Assembly (NCBI RefSeq): GCF_037975245.1
Contig: NC_092574.1
Span: forward strand, 948,001-1,012,000
DNA from: Apostichopus japonicus
Lineage: Eukaryota > Echinodermata > Holothuroidea > Aspidochirotida > Stichopodidae
Direction of reading: 5' to 3'
Length of the DNA stretch: 64,000 bases
Position numbers and translations under genes: made by a program. This document shows, piece after piece, positions 11,838 through 22,159 of the stretch; the first letter of the stretch is position 1, and every line of letters starts with the position of its first letter. A model generated the notes under the pieces. The model had not been told where the DNA came from and did no database searches. It saw nothing but the letters and a program-made list of their open reading frames with translations.

Positions 11838-12223
11838 ACATTTGGAACAGTTATTTACAACATTAATTATCCATGACACTAACATACAGTACTTCTGTAT
11901 CCTAAAGTGATAACCAAGGGCTTCTGTAGAAGAATAGGCCTATCTGTGTTAGTTGAAAGTATTAGTTGTTTACTACTAAGATCACAATGGTACCCGCCAC
12001 TGTTACCAGATATCATATTGACAGTGTCCAAACTGCAAGAGAATTCACAAGTCACAGACCATGATATTCATGAGTTCAGTTTGATTTGAAAGTTATATTT
12101 GTATTAACCAGTACTGATACAAGCTTAGTCATAGGTGTGCTAACAAGAAGTGAAAGCTTCTAGTATGTGTACATCAATTTTTTTATATCATTTTTTTTTT
12201 AAATTAATTTCAGCTGAGTAACA

Positions 12224-15200
12224 ATGGAATTGCAAAGGAAGGCTCCAGTCCATTTTCTCTTGTCATACTGTGGAGAACTGCTGCAGTTTGAACTGAAATC
12301 TGGTAAACAACTTCAGGAGGAAATTTCAGTACTGCTGACCTGCAGTCACTTCAAAATTTCAGCTGACAGACAAAGGATGCACAAACTTAAAACCACATCC
12401 ATGAGAGTACAAAATCCCCAAAGTGATGCTGGATCCTCTAAACAGCCAATTGTAACTATTATCAAGTGTAAAACAATAGCTATGCAACCTATGGGGTTGT
12501 GTAGACCTGTGGTGTTGTTAGCATTTACACATTCACTGACAAACACCTGGTTCACAACCTGTGTCTATGTTCCTGAGTCAGCAAGATTTGCAACTTTAGG
12601 CTCATTCACCTGTCAGGGACTTTATAACATCTGGGAAGCTTACACTGACCTTCTAGATGGTCCTGCCATTATCTGTCATTATCAATCGTCAATCTATCTC
12701 TCCATTTGGAATTCAAGGAGAAATAAGTTTCAGTGTTCACAGCATAGTGTAACCTTTACTGCGCCAAACAGTATAAGGTCGGTGTCAAGAGAAAACCTTG
12801 AAAACTTTCTAATCCTGGCGGTCATTCCATCCCAGGGAGATCAAGAAGTATCTGATTTATTTGGAAAAGGAGATTCAAGTTTGAATGATTCAGATTGGTT
12901 ACTATTGAGGATAAACAATGAAAAAACAGAAACTCATAAAGGACTAATTGATCAATTACCGTACGCCTATGCAGCTGTTACAGAGAAGGTACTCATGATT
13001 GGTTTCCGTGGAGATAACGACTGTGATGGAAGCATTCTTCTGGCTACCTGCTTGGCTCAATTGATATTTATCCGGCCCGATGGTTCCTGCCATATTTGTG
13101 ACCTTCCATTCGGTGATGTTTCGTCAATGTATCTGAGCACTGTGGGGGAATGTGACTCTCGAGTTTTGATTTCTTCCAAGGCAAAGTGTTTCTGTGTTGT
13201 AGACCTGAAAAGCCTTACTGTAAGTAATAAACAAGTAGTATGATTGTTTTGCCAGTCGTGAAAATTGGAAAGTAGTTACAAAGTTCTGCAATTATTTGCA
13301 GGATTATTGAATCAAAACAAATTTCTATCCCAGGAGAAAGATTCTTCCTTCAGCCAACCATAACATAGTTCACTAAGTTAACACTTTGGAATTGTTTCAA
13401 ATGGCTATATTTCTGACTTTTATTTACAATGGTAAGATCATTTCATAATCCATGGATACTAAAACTAGTTGTTAATAATGCTGTGATGTTACAGCTTTCT
13501 TTTCTGTTATTGTAGAGTTAGATTTTATATTCTAAACATTATTTTGTGGCATCAGACATATATACTGTACATAGTACAACTGCTACAATTTATCCTGATA
13601 GATTTTGAAATATCCATTTCATTTTTGAAGTATTTCTTGTGGCATGAGGAAGTCTTGAAGTTTCAAATTTAGTACCAAAGTGATGAAAATTGATTAAAAT
13701 ACCTTCCTTAGCATAGAAAGCGACGATTATGTAACTTTTGACTTTGGTTTTGTACCCTGATGCTATAATTTTAATTCCTATCGTTTGTAATATGAGTTGT
13801 TATTTAGATAAAAGTCTTTGAAGACTAACTTGTCAGTGCTATCTTTTGCAGATTGTCAAAGTCTGGTCAGGTTGTGTTGCTGCTTTTTCTGATGATTTCC
13901 TTGGCGTTGGTTCAAACCAGTACTTACTACTCAAAGATGATGGAGAAATTGAAGGTAGTAATAAGTTCCTACTGACAGATCTGGTTCATTCTTGGCCTAT
14001 GCATCAGGTAAACAATTGTCAGTCATCATGTATGTGTCCAAAGCTTCATGCAAGCCTTTGTTACATATTTATTTCAAATATTTGAAAAGTGAGTTATAGT
14101 TGATGGTTATGAATGATGGTGAAGGTGACTCAAAAATAAGTGATATGAGTTTCAGACTTTCAGTTCTTCATAATTTGGTATCTATAGAACAATAACTGGT
14201 TGTTTACAAGTTTGAAGTTAGTCAGGGTTTTTCTGGTACAACTTTGTTCTGAGCTGTTTTAATTTAATAGTTAAAGTGGTTAAAATTGGTTTTTGAATGT
14301 TTACATTGAAGATATCATGAGACAATGCACCAGAAGATGACAATGGTTTGTTAGTGCGTGAATTCCATCCTCCATCTTTCCCCATGTCCCCAGAGGTCAT
14401 TGTAAAATGTAGTTTTTCATCTCCTGAGAACAGAAGGTCATCCTTTTGTCAAATGTTCTTGTAAAATCTAAAGCTATTTATAACTCTCCTATATATTGTT
14501 TATACCTCTCTCTGTTATAAGCAGTCAGTGTTGACATCCAAATTATAGCATGAAGTTCTTTTCAAAAGTAGTACTTTTGTAGAGGTTCTGACTCAGCACA
14601 TTATTCACAAATATTGGGAATGAGTTTCAAGTTAGGCAAGCAAATTTCCCAATGTAGGAGCACTCTATGACAGCTATGATGTGGAGGGTTGATTCTGAGC
14701 ATCCATTATTTGTACTTTCTTACATACAGTAGATAAACACAACACTGAGGACCTAATAAATTTCTGGTCTTGCACCCCAAGGTCAATTAATATTTCCTTT
14801 ATCTACAAATCTTTTTATATTTATATAAATCTGTTATATATGCTTTAGTTTTGTCACAGATGCCTGCAAAATAGAACTCCGATCAGGTGATATATACATT
14901 AAACTTTAGCAGAAAGGGAAACTCACAGCGTATGTAAGTTTTGCCTTGGTGTTACATGTAAAACCGTAATCACAGATGTTTCAATGTTTTTACTCCGTAG
15001 CTTGGACTTGCCAGTGGTGAAGATTCTGGGAAAGAAGAGTTTGCTCACCAGAGTATGCAAAATGCTGTTAATGCTTTGGAACTTAGGCTACAGGTAATCT
15101 CCTTGGCTTATACTTGTATATTTATTAATTGTGAGGTAAAATTTTAAGTGATATGTTTTGTCTTTTCTTTGTGCAGTTCAAATTGAAATGAGATAATTTT

Positions 15201-18200
15201 TACAAACTCTTTTTCATTGTTGCTGAAATCAAACAATAATAGGGCACCAAGATTCATATTATGAAGTCATAAAGTGGTGTTTCTACTTTGATATTAACAT
15301 ATCCCTCTGGTTGTTGGGACTTAGTATTCAAGGGATCTCTGCTAGTGTTAACAATGAAAAAGATGGTTAATTAACATTGCAATTATATCATAATGTGGAA
15401 AAATAAGATTAGATGAATTTTTAAATTTGAGGCACAATTTCTTCCTTTTTGGTTTTCATGATAATCGTAACCTATGCATTCATGATGGCGTGATACATGT
15501 GTGTGTGTGTGTGTTAGTGCGTTTGTGAGGCCCCATTTGTAAACACGATATATTAAGAGGGGAAGGTCAGACCAATTAAGTGTGTAGAAGTACCACATTG
15601 AGTACAAGAAGCCTATTGTATTTGGTGGAGGTCAAAGGTCATTTGGGGTCACCAGGGGTCAAATTGTGAAAACCTTGTAAATTGATATCTCAAGAAGGGA
15701 AGGTCAGAACAATTAATATTTGATGTATAGAAGTACAACATTGAGTACAAGAAGCCTATTGTTTTTGGTGGAGGTCAAAGGTTATTTGGGGTCACCAGGG
15801 GTCAAATTGTGAAAACCTTGTAAACACGATATCTCAAGAGGGGAAGGTCAGACCAATTTCATATTTAGTGTGTAGAAGTACCACATTGAGTACAAGAAGC
15901 CTATTGTATTTGGTGGAGGTCAAAGGTCATTTGGGGTCACCAGGGGTCAAATTGTGAAAACCTTGTAAATTGATATCTCAAGAAGGGAAGGTCAGACCAA
16001 TTAATATTTGATGTATAGAAGTACAACATTAAGTACAAGAAGCCTATTGTTTTTGGTGGAGGTCAAAGGTTATTTGGGGTCACCAGGGGTCAAATTGTGG
16101 AAACCTTGTAAACGTGATATCTCAAGAAGGGAATCATGGGCCGACCTCATATTCGGTGTGTAGGTGTACCACATTGTGTAAAAGAAGCCTACTGTTTTTC
16201 ATGGAGGGCAAAGGTCATTTGGGGTCACCAGGGTCAAATTGTGAAACCTTGTAATCACAATATCTCAATACTGGAAGCTTGGCTCTAATGTAGTGTGTAG
16301 AAGTACCACATGGAGTTAAAGAACTCTATTGTTTTTGGTGGAGGTCAAAGGTCATTTGGGGTCATCAGAGGTCAAATCGTGGAACCCTTGTAAACATGTA
16401 CACCCTCACTATACATTACATCAGATTCATGAAGAAAACTGTGTCCATGTTACTGTACATTATCAAAAGCACAATGCATATTTGCATTCTGGGTAAATGA
16501 TTTTTTTAGAAAACATTAATGACATATACCTTTTTCAATTAAATGTAGGAAGCATAACTCTATGTAACTTAACAGTAAGGTACTGGAATCCAGCAGGGTG
16601 TTGTATTCTCCTGGTCTCAGTTCTGATACAAATTTATAGATTACACCAATGATCAGTAACAAAAGTAAAGTGCTACATACTGTACTAACATTGTTAAGTT
16701 TATATCCTTTTTTTTTCATACAGAGCAGTTCTAATTTTCTTCAGAGGCTACAACTTCAAAGTTGTCAGAAGGAGGCTGTCATATCCAGGGGTCAGTCCAC
16801 CCTGGATGAGGTCGTGTCACAATCAGGGAGAGAAAATCAGGTTTGATCTAACAACAGGATAAATTAAATTAGAATATCTCCAGGAATACTTCTGATATTA
16901 ATATAATGCAAATAAAAATTTTTTAACCCAGCAATCACCCAACTTAAAATGAGAGTCCTCCATGTAAATATATAACATGAATTTTCCCAAGATGAAATGC
17001 TATTAAATTTTGTTATGTTAACCGCATGTACTTTGAAAGTCCCTGTTGTAACTAATTTCATCACCGGTGGAAAAAAAGATAGGATTATGATATAATATCT
17101 GATTTTTATAAAGCGCTTTACACCAGCGATAGGTCTCTAAGCGCTTTACAGATGTTAAATTACCCCTGGTCAATGATAACCTGTCCCAGAGACAACCCTC
17201 CAGTCTGCAGCAGTAACATACTGGGCCCAGTGACAAGTTACCTCACAGGTACCCATTTAACCCCTGGGTGGAGAGAGGCAAGTGAGATGAAGCATCTTGC
17301 CCAAGGACACAACTTAATGAACTAGGCAGGAATTGAACCAGCAATCCTAAGATCACGAGTCCAGCGCCTTAGCCAATTGGCCACCACGCTCTCACTTCTT
17401 GATGTGTTTATTTTTCCATTTTTGTATGCAGACAGATTTGATTTGCATTCTCGGTGATGATGATGATGGAACTAGCTCAAAGGTGCATAACATGTCTGTA
17501 GATGTTGATCTAATACCATTGAAGATGGAATCCTTCTGGAAAAGGATTATTGGAAGAAATTTCATCTGTGGAGTCCTTGTCATGAACAGTGGTGCAAAGT
17601 AAGGTTTTAATTATCGAAGCCAATACAAGTATGATGTTTAGATTCATCCAGATTTTATACAACATGTGTTCCTGTTTATATACTGTACAAGCAACTTTTC
17701 CTTTAGATTATGGTAATTTCTTGTCAATCTGTAGATCCTACTAACTATCATGTTGCACCCCAAGAAAAGATACTACTGATTAATGTGGAATCTACCTGAG
17801 GTGAAGCATAATAATAACACCATTTGCTAAACATCATTAAAACATTTAATATTAAAAACATTAGCTGATATGCAATAATAGTAACAAGAAGATTGAATAG
17901 TAAATCTTGTGTATGTTCTGTATCATATTCCATTGTTAATGTTAATTCTCACCCATTATTGATTCCCTTTGTTTTTTTGTGTCTTTCTTAGACCCATTTC
18001 TGATATTTGCCTACTACTCGTCCCTACAACTTCCTGTGCTGGTTCCATGCCTACCATTAACACTCATGGCAAGTTGCAGTACCCCTCAGAGGACTCATGC
18101 ACCAGCACTAGGACTGGTGGGAATGACCAAAGTAACTCTTACCTTCTGAAGGGCCAAAAGACATGGATAACCACAGCCACTGAGTGCCCTATGTTTGATA

Positions 18201-20703
18201 GCATGGCGGCATTTAAGTTTGATGTTATTTTAGTTTGGAAAGAATGGATAATAGATGGTAATCAAGAATTGAGTCAAGAGAGGAGGAAAAGTCTCTTAAA
18301 TTGTTCTCTTTCTTTTGATGATCTGGAGAAACTGACCATAGAGTTCAGTTCAAGAAGAATAAAATCAGGTTTGTAATGTTGCTGTTAATGTCACATGGTC
18401 GTATCGAGCAAAAGCAAGGGAGGAATGGAGCTGGGTTAGCATGCCATATCTGTGGAAGCTAAAGACAACCTTGTAAAATGACCTATTTGTATAGACAAGT
18501 AAAGTGTATATGTTTAGATGTTCTTGAATAGGCAAAACTTGCTTCAAACTGGAGAAGCATTAGACTTCAAGGTTTCCACTTTCACCAGTAGATGGTAATT
18601 TAGTTGTATTCATAGTATATTTTAGGTACATTAATAAAATATGGTAAAAGATGCTGCCTTGTGTTACTGTAATATTCAGTTGTGTTTGTTCAGATAATGT
18701 GTTCTTTATTCACAATCGAATTGTGTAATGCATATGCAAATGCTTTGTGGGGCATTATCAAAGGTTTATCAGCAGCCTACAGATGTTAGTATGCTAACGT
18801 TGCTGGAACTTTGTAACAGAAGTTGTAACCCACCAAGTTGTTACCTGACGTTGAGTGGTGTGAGAAATAAGTTGTCTAATGCTCTAAACGTGGATTTAAA
18901 AATGTTTGTGTTAGTTTGAACATAAAAGGACCTTTAGTTTACTTTCATTTTAGCATATCTCATGACATTCAAAACAAGATGTGCTTGTCTTAATAGCTGA
19001 TCTGGTAAGCTAATGTTACTAATGATACTAATGTTTTACTTCTTTCTTGAAGGTGAAATGACCAAAATTGACTTTCTTGCTCTTGGTTGCATCCAACTTC
19101 ACTCGCCATTAAGAATCACAACAAGATGCACAGCTTTGGGAAAGGTACCAACAATACTTTGCAATGAGTTTGGTTTTGTTCATGTTACCATGGATACCAA
19201 CGATGGACTGTTTTGTGATGGTGGATGTCTTGGTGGAGTCGGAATAGTTTATCGAGTAGATAGCCAGAAGATGACATTACTTGTAAATACATGGTGAGAA
19301 AGCAGTTTGCCATAATCAACTTGTACATTTCTGTGAATTATGGTGGTGCGTGGTTGCCTCAGGTGTCCCCAAACTTTGCATAGTGTTATACATGTTGCTG
19401 CACTGACAGACAATGTAGTTGCTGCGTTTGAAAGTCACATTGTAACCTCAACAATAATGGCTAAATTAATACATTAAAAGAAGGAAAAATCAGTTTGTAT
19501 TTCTAGGCACTTTCAGGAATAAGTTTACTTATTTACTGGAATTGTAATATAACTTTTTAACACAATCGTGAAGTTAGAGATATTTTGCCTTGGCATTGAT
19601 AATCAATCCATGACATCACATAGTTGAAGAATTAGAACTAAACAACAGAGAAATATCTGAGATATCATCATTTATTGTTGTCTTCTATAAACACATTTAT
19701 GCTGTTAGCATCACAAAGTTTCCATATCACTCCCTACATACTTGTTTACCAAATCAATACATATATCGGCTTTCTGTATTGATTTGGTAAACTTTTCATA
19801 CTTTAAATCCCATAAGAACCCAGTTTACTAGCCTGCAGCTGTTTTTTTACAAATGAAGGGAAGGTCTAAACTTTGCTTTGGTATGTGACTCAGGCTCATC
19901 TGCCTAAAGTGTCATGGAAGATCATTATTCAAGATGAACATGGAAGGAATCAAGGCACAAAATTAATTTGATATATTGTAGACTGTTTGCAAACACTGCT
20001 ATCAGTCCAAGCTATATTCCTTTACCACTTAATGTTTGTGAAATCACTAACTGATAATATAGCAGCCTTCAAGTCTAGAATTATATTTATATACAGCATG
20101 TAGGAAGGTCTATGTATAATATTTGTGAAGTGTTGTAGACCTTGTGTACATTGGTATTTGCATTAAATAAAATTGTCTCTGAAGCAGTGTTAAAGGGTGT
20201 TCTTTAGGAATATTTGTTGTAATACTGTAAAGAACTACACTACCATTGTATGTAGTGTGGTGTATTATGTATGGTAGGAAACAGCATGCTTAATTAACTT
20301 AACAAGTCTGATAATGATACACTATGCTCTTTTGATCTCCAGGGATAGACATCAGCTGGTATTATTCTTACGAAACCTCTTCTCCATCCTCCCATCGGAT
20401 TCTTCAGTGACTGTTCTAAATCCAGCTGAAGATACCAAAGCAAAAGTACAAAGTCTCACCTTGAATCACCTTCACAGGGAGTTGGAGGAAGTGAAGAGAA
20501 TGGCGAAGGAAAAGATTTCACAAGGGACTTTAGAAGAAACTTTCTTTAAGGATGATACTTCAAATGAGAGCTTAATGAAATTAAGATTAAACTCAGACAG
20601 TGTAATGATGAAGCTTGCTGAAACCATCTCATCCAAATATGAAACCGCCTCATCCAAATATGAAACCGCCTCATCCAAACATGAAACCGTCTCATCCAAA
20701 TAA
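12224..20703 (+). CDS. FANCB: FANCB homologue, Fanconi anaemia core-complex subunit; complete, eight coding exons
   Basis: FANCB is a nuclear scaffold. With FANCL and FAAP100 it forms the module that monoubiquitinates FANCD2-FANCI at DNA interstrand crosslinks. Coding exons: 12224-13219, 13852-14007, 15001-15093, 16724-16840, 17432-17598, 17992-18368, 19053-19293, 20343-20703. All introns are GT-AG and every phase agrees, giving 2,508 nt or 835 aa (human about 859). Landmarks shared with vertebrate FANCB: N-terminal YCGELLQFELKSG; LPFGD near residue 300; DDFLGVGSNQYLLLKDD at the start of exon 2; FWKRIIGRNFICGVLV in exon 5; and LFLRNLFSILPSDSSV near the C-terminus. The ATG at 12224 is chosen because an acceptor (TTAATTTCAG, ends 12213) lies 10 bp upstream, implying at least one untranslated 5' exon that was not located. 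The last codons and stop fall inside a 21-bp minisatellite. Identity rests on remembered homology, exon order and matching length. Confidence 0.88.
15515..16400. repeat. Satellite of about 144 bp, about six copies, in FANCB coding intron 3
   Basis: Unit landmarks (AAGAAGCCTATTG, then GGAGGTCAAAGGTCATTTGG, then CACCAGGGGTCAAATTGTG, then AAAACCTTGTAAA) recur at spacings of 143, 145, 143 and 144 bp from 15605. Units 1 and 3 match each other, as do units 2 and 4, so there is a dimer period of 288 bp. The last two units (from about 16120) are more diverged. Several units contain AGGTCAAAGGTCA, the DR1 arrangement of nuclear-receptor half-sites (perfect at 15629-15641, 15917-15929 and 16342-16354). 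Confidence 0.9.
17105..17398 (-). mobile_element. tRNA-derived SINE, minus strand, in FANCB coding intron 4
   Basis: On the minus strand the head reads GAGCGTGGTGGCCAATTGG, followed by CTAAGGCGC (A-box region) and GGTTCAATTCC (B box, about 17340). After it comes a body with CCTTGGGCAAGATGCTTCAT, AAATGGGTACCTGTGAGG and GTAAAGCGCTTAGAGACC. The tail is GCGCTTTATAAA. This is a widespread architecture of marine-invertebrate tRNA SINEs. It ends only 34 bp before the exon at 17432, next to the acceptor. Confidence 0.85.
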
Positions 20704-20915
20704 GAAACCGTCTCATCCAAATAAGAAACCATCTGATCCAAATATGAAACCATCTGATCCAAATATGAAACGTCTCATCCAAATATGAAACGGTCTCATC
20801 CAAATATGAAACCATCTCATCCAAATATGAAACCGTCTCATCCAAATATGAAACCATCTCATCCAAATATGAAACCATCTCATCCAAATATGAAACTGTC
20901 TCATCCAGATAGCCC
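20626..20915 (+). repeat. 21-bp minisatellite spanning the FANCB stop codon
   Basis: Unit GAAACCGCCTCATCCAAATAT, about 13-14 copies. The first copies are translated as a seven-residue repeat (Glu-Thr-Ala-Ser-Ser-Lys-Tyr). A TAT-to-TAA change in one unit makes the stop at 20701-20703, and the next unit carries the same change at 20722. Some downstream units lack a base. The opposite-strand frames across it are artefacts of the repeat. Confidence 0.92.
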
Positions 20916-21456
20916 CATGTGACCAGCTTTAGTGTTAATATGCATGTTAATAGCTCTTCCCGGAATTCCTAGCAGTGGTCTTTTGCCAAACTGGCATTAC
21001 TTGCATGACAAGCCAAACTACTTAACATAGTTTACATGCAGATGATTTTTTTTTGCATTCTAGACATGTAATGATGTAAGTTGTGTCAAGTCCGGTATAT
21101 TGAAACTAATGAAAGAATTCACCTCGTGGAAAGTGTTGTTGGGATATTGTATTGGCTGTATATATTGCTACAGATATGTTTCACCAAACCAGCCTCAAAC
21201 AATATGAAGATATTTTAACTGACAATCACAAACACAAGACAAATTTTCAGATGGAATCAAAAGTAAGTTTCACAATATAGATTCCACTATGAATCACACA
21301 TTTGCTAGCAGAGATTCATGAAATTTAGTAGTTATAATTTTGCTAGATTCCAACATGGGAGTCATAATTTTGTTTGTATTGGTTGTTGCTATTTGTCTTT
21401 ATTGAAATGTCTTTTTTTCTCTTTCTAAAATTAAATTAAGGTTTTAGGAATAGAGA

Positions 21457-21462
21457 AATAAA
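21457..21462 (+). terminator. Possible polyadenylation signal for FANCB
   Basis: AATAAA about 750 bp after the FANCB stop. No earlier clear hexamer was noticed between the minisatellite and this point. There is no cleavage-site evidence, and in AT-rich DNA the hexamer is common. Confidence 0.25.
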
Positions 21463-21515
21463 AAACTGGTATAATATGTCATCTTGACACTGAAATTTGA
21501 AGTACATCCGGAGTG

Positions 21516-21800
21516 TGCGGAGTGTATAGCCTAGTGGTTAACGCCGGCGTCTCCCAGTCATGAGATCCCCGGTTCGATTCCCGCCGACAGCAATGTGTGT
21601 CGTCTGGCAAGGGTGTTGTTCAATAACAACTTCCCGACATGGACGTTAAATGGATGTATGCCGAGAGATTGGCTTCGGTCAGCTTGCGAGTCTAAAAGCC
21701 TACATGGCTTCTTTCGCGAGTTCCTGCTTGCGGGAAGATCACATATTCATACATACATCCTGTGTGCAGTAGCCTCTAGGGACCACTCATTGCAAAAGTG
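21516..21800 (+). mobile_element. tRNA-derived SINE, plus strand
   Basis: The A-box region TAGCCTAGTGGTTAACGCC (from 21527) and B box GGTTCGATTCC (21571-21581) stand in tRNA-like spacing. A non-tRNA body follows (GTTAAATGGATGTATGCC, GAGATTGGCTTCGGTCAGC) with no CCA-compatible end, so this is a SINE and not a working tRNA gene. The 68-codon frame at 21595 is inside the SINE body. Confidence 0.8.
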
Positions 21801-21825
21801 AACTTTGCCATGTTGAAAATAGGTG

Positions 21826-22155
21826 TGGCTTGTCATATGATATAGGTGTGGCTTGTCATATGATATAGGTGTGGCTTGTCATATGATATACTGTAGGTGT
21901 GGCTTGTCATGTGATATAGGTGTGGCTTGTCATATGATATAGGTGTGGCTTGTCATATGATATAGGTGTGGCTTGTCATATGATATAGGTGTGGCTTGTC
22001 ATATTATATACTGTAGGTGTGGCTTGTCATGTGATATAGATGTGGCTTGTCTTATGATATAGGTATGGCTTGTCATATGATGTTGGTGTGGCTTTTCATA
22101 TGATATAGGTGTGGCTTGCCATATGATATAGGTGTGGCTTGTCATATGATATATT
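21826..22155 (+). repeat. 23-bp minisatellite, about 14 copies
   Basis: The unit is AGGTGTGGCTTGTCATATGATAT in outline. Two units carry an inserted CTGT (near 21891 and 22011), about 120 bp apart, which suggests a five-unit duplication. It lies directly after the SINE. Confidence 0.92.
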
Positions 22156-22159
22156 GTGA

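Noticed and set aside
12346-12555. Minus-strand 69-codon frame inside FANCB exon 1
   Set aside because: Shadow of the FANCB coding sequence.
20472-20904. Minus-strand frames with repeating SYLDE or HIWMRRF heptads
   Set aside because: Reverse-strand shadows of the 21-bp minisatellite at the end of FANCB.
21521-21600. Functional tRNA gene
   Set aside because: A and B boxes are present but no proper acceptor stem, and a SINE body continues downstream.
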